Source of the DNA: Scedosporium boydii
Taxonomy: Eukaryota > Ascomycota > Sordariomycetes > Microascales > Microascaceae
Length of the DNA stretch: 48,462 bases
Assembly: GCA_002221725.1 (NCBI GenBank)
Contig: NJFT01000280.1
Span: 1-48,462, forward strand
Reading direction: 5' to 3'
Below are positions 33,066-42,217 of the stretch, piece by piece (the stretch's first letter is position 1; every line of letters begins with the position of its first letter). The notes under the pieces were generated by a model, which worked only from the letters and a program-made list of their open reading frames with translations, made no database searches and was not told the origin of the DNA. The translations under genes were made by a program, and so were the position numbers.

Positions 33066-36000
33066 ATGGTCTCATTGAAATTTCTAGCTTATCTTTTCTC
33101 GTACTCGAGCTGGCCTCTACCGGAGTCGCCACTGCAGGCGGGACTGAGCCGCCGACTGTGCTGACCCCAGCGCCTGCTGCGGAAACCCGTGAAGCAGAGG
33201 AACCGTGTCAATTTTCTGACGTACAGCAACTTGTCGACCACTTGAGCACCTTCAGTACTAAAACTCAGAACTCGACTCTACAACAGGACAGAATCAACTT
33301 CCTCGTCCAGGAGTGCAACAATATCTGCGTCCTTGTCTATGGCATTGGGAACCCAGATCTTTCGGGCATTGGTGTAAGGCAAACCTCTCAGTCTTAACTC
33401 TACAGGATTCTCACTCATTACACAGGCTATGGTGTCCTACGTCCTCCAAGGAGTTGTAACAGCGGTGCTTGGCCCGGCCCTTGTGCTCATGGTTCTTCTG
33501 AAATGGAACCAGCAATGGCCATTCTACGAAGCTCATGAAAGTGGTTCTAGAATACCCGGAATTGTCCGCGAACTCGCAATCCACAGCCTAAGGCTCAACT
33601 TAATCAATGCCTTGGCTGTGAATTTCACCATCGCTGTACGGCGAACTGCGAAAGGCCCATTTTTCGAGGCTGACTTTGGTGGCGCCTTGGCCATGTATCA
33701 GGTCTGGATCTGCCTCGTCAGTCTTATATCATGGCATACCTACTTCAAGGCCCACTCTTTCTCTCCACTAGCGAGCCGTGGATTCTTCCACGCAATATGG
33801 TTCTTGGCCATTATTGTGTGCTTCCTGGTCGCATTTCTCTGCGGAAGACGGGGGCCGAGGATTACGAGGCGATGTTGCCACACAATGCGAGGTACAGAGG
33901 GGATTCCCCCATCCCGAGAGCATCAGACAACAGGAGCTCGTGATTCTGGCTGGCTTGGCCTTTGTAACCTTTTCTAGCTTTATATTCTTCTGGCGTATTT
34001 GGCCGTTTCGGAGAGTTGACGATAGTAGCAGGGCCATCATTGGCTCTCGGAGGGTCGCCGCGATGGTTTATGCGGCATACCTCACTGCCGCACTTTCTGG
34101 TGCCGCCATCACATTGCTGCGTATGATGTCCCGTACCAGAGCGCAGGCCAAAACGTTCAGCAAGGATGCGTACGAAGATGATAATTGGGGATTCGGCCAA
34201 GTTATGGCCGTGGTTTTGTGGCTGGGGTTTCTCAGTGATTCAATTTGTATCATCAGAGGTAAGGAGTTAAGTCGGAGGACCCCCTCTTGGGACACCCCCA
34301 CATTTGGGACACCTCAAAATCCACACCCGCAAATCCACCCACAATATTAAGAACACCTATTTCAATCCACTTTCAAGCTACTATGATACATGAACCTGTC
34401 TCACTAGTACTTTCGATATCACTAGATCCGTCGATATCATTATTTACCCCTTCTGCTTCTATTTAGGCCTTCTAGATGTCCTTAATATTTACAAACTTCA
34501 AATTTAGACTTAAATTAACCTTCTTCTATTTAGTTAGCCTTATAGCTTCAAGCTAACTTTCCAAAAACTTTATCTTTTATTAAGCAGTAGCTAGCTCAAC
34601 TAACTTCTCCTCAAAAGCTTTATAGATCTTATTAAAGAGAAACTACTATATAATACTATATTAATCAATAGTATTAGATTAGTATAGCTAATCCTATAGA
34701 TCTTTTACCTTCCTTAGAGTTAACTAGATAACTGCAGATATATCAAAGGCTTAATTTAAGCTTAAAATAGCCTTATTAGACTCTTAAGGAATTATAAATC
34801 TATCATAAAGGACTTACCTTAGCTAGGTAACTAAGTTCTTACTAAAAAGAGGCTTAGCTATACTTACAAGCTAAAGACCAGTAGCCTTCTATCTACTTTT
34901 AATATTTTTCCTTATTAGAGTAGCTATATAGGCTTTCCTATAATAGGAAAAAAAGTTCTATTTCTTTATTATTAAAGAATTAACTATTTATAGTAGGAAT
35001 CTAAGCTCTTTCTAGTAAGTAGTTTTAAGTAGACTAAAAATAAATAGATCTAATAATTATAAGATATATAAAGTATATAAAGATAAAAAAAGAAGGTAGA
35101 TTTAATACTAAAAGTATAAATATATAAAATCTATAATTATATAGCTTTTATAGTTATCTATAATTAGGAGATAAGGTTTATTTAGGTCTACTAGCTATAT
35201 AAGTAAAATAAAGACCTTTTAAGCTACTTAACTATTATAATATTAGTAATCTATCTATTATCAGTTACTAAAAACTACTAGTCCTTATATAGTATTAAAT
35301 TAAGTAGAAATTATTACTATTAAACTAACTTTTCCTTAAAAATAACTAGAAGAGGAAGAGAATAGCTAGCTACTAAAATATACTCAATAAAGGAGGTCTA
35401 AGCCCAGGATCCAGGCTATTTCTTCCAAATTGCTTGCTTCTAGGCACTTCTAAGTACAAGGCCATTAGCTCCTTTACCTTCTAGGATATCTACTTTATCT
35501 ATATTATACTAATTAGCTAGTTTAATTTACTAAATAGCTAGGAGCTAGAGGTAGTAGAACCAGTGGCGGATTATTTCAACTATAGCTCTATTAACATATT
35601 TAAAATTAATAGATTTACTTCTCTAAACCTTTATAGATAGATTTCTTTTGAGAGATAACTATATCTACTTCTTTCCAAGTAGCTAGGTGTCTCCTTGGGC
35701 TTATAAGATCCTCTCAGCAAATTCTTTAACTTGGAAGTAGGTTAGAGGAAGTCCTAGGGCTGCCTAGGTAAGGATCTATAAAGTAAGGAGACCTTCCTAG
35801 GCCTACCTAAGTCTCTAGAAGCTAGAGAAAGCTTCTTTTCTTAGCTGATAGCCCTTCATTCAATTATATAGTGTAGACTTTAGAACTCCCTATTTTTTGA
35901 GTGCCTTGCGGAATGAGAGGCCATTTGCAATATCATCGAGAGCCGCCTGCAGGTCCTCTTCGGTATAGTCATTGCCCATAGCTAAAAGAAGCTACATTCT

Positions 36001-36297
36001 AAGTTTGGAGAAGATGTGGGTTGAAATGGGTAAGAAATGAAGGTTTTAGTTGTGATAGTTGGAAGGGCGGTGAGGGATTTTCAGGTGTCCCAAATGTGGG
36101 GGTGTCCCAAGAGGGGGTCCTCCGACTTATATGTATATCTCCTGTATGGGTTGTCGCTAACCAAAGATAGATGCCGTGATATCCATACGCGCGAAACCCC
36201 CCCAGCCCCAGAAACAGACGTCTACAACAACAGGGAATGGCAGGCCGAGTGCGACACCTGCACAGCAATCCGCAGGAGGGGTAATAGAAGTCATTAG
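33066..36297 (+). CDS. Multi-pass membrane protein of unknown function, intron disrupted by a transposon and frame broken
   Basis: Fungal protein family I cannot name. Exons 33066-33373, 33426-34258 and probably 36167-36297. The first intron is 52 nt. The second holds a 1.86-kb element (34270-36127), without which it would be about 48 nt. Signal-peptide-like start, then GIGNPDLSGIG, and about seven membrane helices, e.g. GVVTAVLGPALVLMVLL, FFHAIWFLAIIVCFLVAF, LVILAGLAFVTFSSFIFFW, FGQVMAVVLWLGFLSDSICII. Reading through needs three one-base additions, each at a homopolymer: T4 (33094-33097), G5 (33850-33854), C5 (33906-33910). With them the frame is open from signal peptide to last helix. An alternative acceptor at 36170 gives a different C-terminal tail. 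Either a pseudogene or homopolymer undercalls. Confidence 0.55.
34270..36127. mobile_element. RIP-mutated pogo/Fot1-type DNA transposon inside an intron
   Basis: Inverted repeats of about 46 bp, perfect to the first mismatch, begin AGTCGGAGGACCCCCTCTTG on the left and end with the complement on the right. TA flanks at 34268-34269 and 36128-36129 are the target duplication of the Tc1/mariner/pogo superfamily. The interior is AT-rich with scattered stops, but a transposase remnant on the minus strand is readable. The insertion lies nine bases after the donor site of the host gene's last intron. Confidence 0.88.
34380..35979 (-). pseudogene. Pogo/Fot1-type transposase remnant
   Basis: From the ATG at 35979 the minus strand reads MGNDYTEEDLQAALDDIANG, then LSFRKALKK and, after stops, KGYQLRKEAFSSF and FAERI. 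This is the N-terminal Psq-type helix-turn-helix of fungal pogo/Fot1 (CENP-B-like, DDE) transposases. Many codons have become TAG or TAA, as RIP does to CAG, CAA and TGG. The 5' third is least mutated and the rest very AT-rich. The last part (about 34380-34540) is similar to the transposase C-terminal coding region at 48263-48462, so the two elements are related. Confidence 0.75.
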
Positions 36298-37185
36298 CCA
36301 GGTAAGGCAAGGAGAGCTGAGTTGTGGTAACTTGAAGCAGTTTACTAAAGCTCGCTCTCCCTTTAGCCCCCCAATCAGCCTTCCAATCGCTCATCAGGCA
36401 TTGAACTTCAAGACGTGACTCTGCAACCCAGACAAACCTGGCCGAGAAATAGCAGCGAAACTTCTCTGCCTGCTTAACCGATATTGACTAGGCAGCGAAC
36501 TCGGATTTCCTTTTTTCCCTCTTTTCGTTTCCCCAACCTTCAGAAATGTAGCCGGCTAGTGGAACTACGTTTCTTCTTGAATAAATACGAACAACTGGCG
36601 TTATCCAGTTACAAGGCTTTGTATGGCCATCAAAATATATACTCCCAGTAACTGACTCAAATCTCCCGAGGGACGACGCGCTAAGTTAATAGTAGAGCTG
36701 TTGATCGCAAGTTGCTGAAGTGTATATCCACTCTAAGCTTGCAGGCTTATTGAAACATTGGGCAGCGGAGTCCGAAGTCAGCCTGCTCCAGGCCCCACGT
36801 CCATCAACGCAGATCAGTAATCATAAAACGGGTAACTCATGCTCCGCCACAGCTTCACCTCCGTCAGACGCCAAGATTCGGGCGAATACGACAAATCGAG
36901 GCTGACACGGGCATGCTTATAGACCCGATCTCCCCCACACCTGACAAATCAAGGGGCGGTTCAGGATGCGGAAGGATCATGGATAGACACGGACCCGTTG
37001 GTGAGAATATATTGATAGCTATGTAACTGGTGAAAATATAAAACCTTATGGACCTGGAAGCTGGCTGAGGAGTATTCTTTCCATTTTGATCAGGCGCCAG
37101 CAATCCCACTGTCAACACATTCAGATTCTGTCATCTCAGAGTCCCAGACTGAAAACAGCTTAGACCTTCAACACCACCAACGGCC
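36298..37185. other. Intergenic region, nothing recognised
   Basis: Possible alternative 3' continuation of the membrane-protein gene to about 36418 (GTAAGG donor at about 36302). Otherwise no gene. Holds the promoter of the RidA-like gene. Confidence 0.4.
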
Positions 37186-37691
37186 ATGTCTCATTTACAG
37201 TATTTCAGCTACGAAGGCTTCGGAGACCGGGTACGGAAGGACACTCACTATAGTCAAGCTGTCCGAATTGGAGACAAGATCGAGATTTCTGGCCAGGGTA
37301 AAGTTCCTCTTCACGTTGGTTTGAAGAATGTCTTGCGAATCTAGAAGCAAGCACCACTCATGCCCCCAAGTTGCTAACACGGCCGGACTTTAATCTCACA
37401 GGCGGCTGGGACCGCATCACCGAAGAGTTCCCTCAAGACCTTGGGCAGGAAATTGACCAGGCATTCGAGAATGTGGAACATACCTTGCGAAAAGCCGGCG
37501 GAAAGGGCTGGGAGCAGGTCTACAAGGTTCGGGCCTACTTTGCGCCCGCCACGCCAGAGGCTTTCGAGCACTCGATTCGAAATCTACGGAAGTACTGTCC
37601 CAACCACCAGCCATTATTAACGGCGGTCGAGGTGAAGTGGCTGTACAACAATATGAGGATCGAGATTGAGGTTGCGGCGCATCTTGGGTGA
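37186..37691 (+). CDS. RidA/YjgF/YER057c-family protein
   Basis: Small homotrimeric enamine/imine deaminase-type family (RidA), which removes reactive 2-aminoacrylate-like intermediates; fungal relatives are cytosolic or mitochondrial. Exons 37186-37297 and 37402-37691 with a 104-nt intron (GTAAAG donor, GCTAACAC branch point, CACAG acceptor) in agreeing phase give 133 aa, the normal length. Recognisable parts: YSQAVRIGDKIEISGQGGW, DLGQEIDQAFENVEHTLRKAG, VYKVRAYF and a C-terminal VEVKWLYNNMRIEIEVAAHLG. The family's usual PP-R-V (Arg binding the substrate carboxylate) is not evident near the C-terminus, so activity may differ from classical RidA. Free-standing gene. Confidence 0.88.
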
Positions 37692-37895
37692 CCCCCTCGG
37701 GACTATTATTGATGAGCGGTCCATATCATATTATTTCAATTAGAGAGTTGTACATTTATTGCTCCAGTGGGGGCACTCCTGTCCTCGTGCATCTACTCTG
37801 TGCCCGCTTTCTTGTGACTTACTGTTTTGACTTGGGTCAGGACAGGAGGGCCTCCGTCTCTATTTGAAAATTATGTGCATAACTCCAAAGATTGT

Positions 37896-38708
37896 TTAGA
37901 CGCAAACGCCCTCGATTGCTCTGTGGGCCTTACTCCACTGGCAAAAGACATGCCCCTTCTGGTCAATGTATTGCACAGTCCACGGGAACTTCCTCCTGGC
38001 ACCGTCCCTTTCAATCATCTCCTTAGCAAAGTCCATATCCGAGTCATCCTCCTCCATCTCGTCTTCTTTCTCTATTTCGCCTTGGGCCCCTCCCTCTTCT
38101 TGATCCTCTGTCTCTCCTCCATTCTCCGTCTTTATCTGATCTCCTCCATCGTCATCTTCGCCCAGTAGAACTTGAATAACTTGAAGGCCCGTCACCTGCG
38201 ACAAGACGTGCTTAGGATATGACCTCCATGAATACTCCTCCCACGAGACGAGAAGTCTCTTAATCCTTCCCCAGCACTCGGAGGAGTACCCTTTCAAAAG
38301 CTCAAGGTCGCCAAAACCGTCTGTCATGTCGGTAGAGAGCCACAGGATGTCGCGATTTGGATTAAGGTAAAACGAGCGGCCCAGCTTCGAGTGCGTCATG
38401 CGGACGTAATGTCTCAGGGTGACGGCTCGGGATTCACGGCAAATTTGAAGGGCGATGGGGTCGAGGCATTTCTCGATGGCGGAGTCCTCGATAATACGCG
38501 CGCCAAAGTCGTGATTGAGGAAAGTTGAGATAGTGCTGCTAAGCCGCAGGGACATGTACTCCGTGGGCTCGTCGCCGGACTGGACCTCCCAGTCTTGATT
38601 ATCGTAAAGGCCGACTTCGACAACTCGGCCCTCGGGTCAAGTTTGCTCCCATACCATGAGACGTATCTCCGGCAGGAGGCGATTAAACGGGAAAGTTTCA
38701 GATGCCAT
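37896..38708 (-). pseudogene. 2EXR-domain gene with an in-frame TGA
   Basis: From the ATG at 38708 the frame reads FPFNRLLPEIRLMVWEQT, the start of the fungal 2EXR domain, then hits TGA at 38637-38639. The same frame goes straight on (PEGRVVEVGLYDN, later ALQICRESRAVTLRHYVRM and LNPNRDILWLSTD) to a stop at 37896, 271 codons in all. 2EXR proteins commonly have Arg at the position after this block, so CGA to TGA, a RIP-type C-to-T change, would explain it. A splice removing the stop would need an intron of only about 31 nt. The C-terminus contains a strongly acidic run (EDEMEEDDSD). Function of 2EXR proteins is unknown. Confidence 0.75.
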
Positions 38709-39361
38709 GCTGGATTTCGGGGAGGTAGAGTAAATGAGGGGATTCTGGGCTAAAGAAAGAAGGTGCATGGAGGACGGAGGTCGAGTGCAGGGGGGACTTG
38801 ACCGTTCATAAATAAGCACATGTGTGTGTTCCTCGACGGCGCAATTAGCCGCAATGATCCTTGATCCTCCGAGATTGAAATAGAACCAGACCACCCACCA
38901 CCTTTACAAAGGTACCATGAGGCCCTGGAACTCGATCTCAATTGGAGAGTGATGTGATACAGGTAACCAGGCGCTTATTGTGAGTTTTTGATTGGAGATT
39001 TGGGCGGCTACGGCGGGTCACTTCACGCCAGACTTTTATTGGTCACAACGCGACAGGAAACGCCGAGGTTAGTGGCTCTTTGCAAGAAGAAACCACAAGA
39101 TGAGGCTTGCTTGGTCCTTGTCAGAGGCCTAGTGTGACCGTCAAACTGTATTCACCTAGTAAGTGACGTAGATCTCCCGAGGAACAGGCTAACCGAATGG
39201 AAGACGTCAGTTGATGTGTACAACTGTCTTCCTTGTCTATTATTGGGCCCTAGTTTATATCATGGCTAGCCCTTCAAGTTTATATTAAGTATGACCTAAG
39301 AATATTGATCTTACAAAACCTGTTCATGTTTTTTTGGCAACCTCCTGAAACAAGGATACAT
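38709..39361. other. Intergenic region, nothing recognised
   Basis: Promoter side of the 2EXR gene and 3' flank of the PARP-like gene. No gene supported. Confidence 0.4.
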
Positions 39362-40654
39362 TTACATGATGGGCTGCCACCCCGTCCTAGTATACACAAT
39401 TAGCCCCACTGGGACTATGGCGTCTTCTCGATAGACGACTGTTTCATCGTACAGAACTGCGCCGTTATCAGCTTTGGTAGCTGCTGTGACAGAGTCATAT
39501 CCTGGGCTGGGCGCGACCCTCGTGTAGTCTGGTGCATAGAGTTTCTCTGATTCGCCGACGAAAACAAGGCAGAGAAGCATGATGTGTTTATGAGAATGGA
39601 TGTGGGAATTCATCACAAAATGATCCGCCTTCGAGGAGGTACTGGTAGGGTAGTGTAAATCCCGCGGCCAAACATCGGATACGTTCTCGTCGCCCTTGTA
39701 CCTAGTTCCAATGGAGAAACACGATTAATGAAAAGTCCTCGTCGACATGAAGATGAAAGAGTAGAATACGACTGACCAGAGAATTAAATCTTGAAAGAGT
39801 CACAATGGATACGACAGGCGCTGCATTCCGCGGTATAGCAAGTCCCCAACGCGGAGTTTGGATCCTCTACAATGTAGCATGCCCGCCGAGTTCCGCGGAA
39901 AAGGTATTTGTTTCCCGGGCGATGGGGCTCCGTTGCATATTTTCGATGGAGATATATTGCCTGGACTGAGCCAGCCTTGTTGGGATGAAGCCACATGATA
40001 TCAAATTCATACTTGATTTTTTTGGTAAGGATCACTTCCAGTGTCCAGCTTTTCAAAATTCCTGACTCTTGCTGACGACAACCGCCACTCAGAGTGTTCT
40101 TGCCCTTGGTGGCTGTTCATCTCATGTAGAGAATGAAATCTTGCCGAGCAACCCCAAGTGTCGCAGATGAAACCAGGTGGCCAATGTTTTTTGTCATACA
40201 TATGCTGTTCTACGGCGTCCTCGGAATCACAGCTTTGGCCGCAGGTTTCGCAGGCAAGTGTGGGCGCCCAGTGGTTTTTGGCAACCATGTGTTGGTTCGC
40301 CGCGTGTTCGGAGTCGAATTCACGGTCACAGGTTTCGCAGCTAAACGTCGGCGCCGCCCAGTGATCTCTGGTGTCCATGTACTGATTTACCGCGTTTTCG
40401 GAGTTGAATTCTGGATCGCAAGTATGCCAGGGAAAGGTCGGTGCCCAGTGATCTTTGGCATTCATATGCTGGTTCGCCGCATTTTCGGAGCTGAATTCGC
40501 AGTCGCAGGTCTCGCAGAAGAAGCCACCCATGCTTTCAACATTCAAAGTCCCAGCCGATGATGTCCCTTTGGTGTAGCTATCAATATCGGCTCTTGTCGT
40601 CGACGTAGCCAAATCAGTAGCGGGATCTGGAAGCAGGCTCTCTCCGCAGATATT
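39362..40654 (-). pseudogene. Tandem U1-type zinc fingers fused to a PARP-like ADP-ribosyltransferase domain, frame-broken
   Basis: The 5' part (about 40654-40080) encodes a tandem array of fingers with C-x2-C-x12-H-x5-H spacing and a 25-28 residue period (CETCDCEF, CETCDREF, CETCGQSC). The second finger is degenerate (first Cys to His, one His to Tyr). The 3' part encodes a PARP-like catalytic region: KYEFDIMWLHPNKAG, FRGTRRACYI, CSACRIHCDSFK, MFGRGIY, STSSKADHF, GYDSV and YREDAIVPVGLIVY. The frame must change at the T7 run 40017-40023 (one A too many on the coding strand) and again near 39645 between GIYTT and STSSK (one base short). A stop follows SFKI before a likely intron. The true 5' end is unclear; an acceptor at 40655 suggests an upstream exon, perhaps the ATG near 40750. 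Either a pseudogene or sequence errors. Confidence 0.6.
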
Positions 40655-40769
40655 CTGAAGGGGTAGAGTTTATCCGCCGAAGAATGTACAAAGAGGTAGT
40701 GAGGGAATCACACGAGCCGGGGTTGTCTCGGGTCGGCCTTTGGGCTGCATACCGGGTTGCTAATTGTAT

Positions 40770-41787
40770 TTAATCGTATTCGCAGAGGCTGCTCAGCCAG
40801 CCTGGCCGACGGGAGAGGCCGCTTTGCAGCAAACCAGAAGCAGCAGGAGAGGGAACCGACCCCTGAAAGTGCAATTCCTTCTGCAGTCATTACAGCTGGC
40901 TGCGCCACCACGCTTCAGTTTATTGTATCGTGGGCCAATAATGGAGTTTGGAGACTGACTGACGTGGCCCACAACGATCTCTCAAACATCGATCCTATTA
41001 GAAAAGCTGTAGGACATCGGGCATCAGAATAAAGTATTGGCCGGTAAAAAGGGATTTGGTCCTAATGGCCCTACAAGCCGACCCGTAAGATCAGATGCGC
41101 AACAAATTTCCCCAAATATCCACCAGTATACTTTATATGTATTTATTCCACCTTTACTGCCTAGAGATGTCTCTCTTGCAGGCAGCCATCTCCCTGCATA
41201 GTACTTACCTGATCCAACTCTGCATGGCGGCGACTGTTTAATAATATAGAATCAGGGATCATCCTCCTTACACCGTTTACCTCGGTCTCGAAGACTTGAA
41301 TCAGAATGGCCAAATGAGGTGCCTATATTTTTCTCTGAAACCTAAGAGTGAAGTTCGCAAAAACAACTCGAGATTAAGAAGAAAGAACCTCCTGCTTACA
41401 TTTACACGCAGCAAATTCCATAATCATCGAGCTTCCTAAATAGTCGCTGCCTCTGGGGGGCTAATCATAGTGTCATTCTCGTATCCTCGTCGCACGTTCA
41501 AGACCTCGCAGCCCGATCGCTAGATTTGCCATCTCCGTTGCCAGGCTGGAACATCTTAAGGCATCTGTGCAGGACTGTGGGTTGGCGTTGGGCACCTGAA
41601 GGTGGGGTGCGTTCGCCCTACGTACGCCCTGCATTGTTTTGACCATCTGATTCTGCACCGAAAAGCTATACTTCTTCTTGCGATCGAGTCAGACTGGAGA
41701 CAGTCTTGTCAAATACATTATTGCCTTTCCGTTGTTCTTTGCCCTCGGCATACTCGCACGTCGGTTTCCAAACCCGTTTTAACTAAA
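40770..41787. other. Intergenic region, nothing recognised
   Basis: Short frames only. Upstream flank of the zinc-finger/PARP gene and of the HET fragment. No gene supported. Confidence 0.45.
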
Positions 41788-41943
41788 ATGATATGTGGTG
41801 TGTGTTCCTCACTACCCCTCACCAATCCAGCAGATCGCTGGTGTGTCCAACACTATTCTACATTTGCCGAATTGACGAAATCGGCTCAAAACGGATGTGA
41901 AATTTGCGCTCTGCTAAGGACCGTCCTTCTCGATTACAGCTAG
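41788..41943 (+). pseudogene. N-terminal fragment of a HET-type gene
   Basis: From the ATG at 41788 the frame encodes MICGVCSSLPL, then FAELTKSAQNGCEICALLRT and VLLDYS, then a TAG stop at 41941-41943. The CxxC start followed by a SAxxGCxxCxLL block is the usual opening of HET-domain proteins. The protein stops after 51 residues, exactly where the middle region should follow. A matching middle and HET domain occur 4.1 kb downstream at 46085-48032 on the same strand, with the NLR gene in between. Ordinary splicing across the NLR is unlikely. Confidence 0.65.
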
Positions 41944-42217
41944 GAGCGAAATCGGTTTCCTCTGCGTGGAACTTTAAAATAATGTTTCGAACGCACAAAC
42001 CTTTGTACACCGTATATTTAACGTCAAATATACACATGGTACCTTTTCGAGACCTTTACATTCAGCCGGATATTTGTTTCCCCGAAGCCCGCAACCCGAG
42101 ACCAAGCTGCTAACCCACTTCCCCGCACTACGACACTTGCCGACAACACGACTAAGTGGGACCGTGACGACAGTCGACCAAACCGTGGAGATCGCGCAAA
42201 CGGGTTCATTGTACAGG

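Noticed and set aside
35560..35580. AGTGGCGGATTATTTC, looked like a hAT end
   Set aside because: Lies inside the RIP-damaged pogo transposase region and has no inverted partner.
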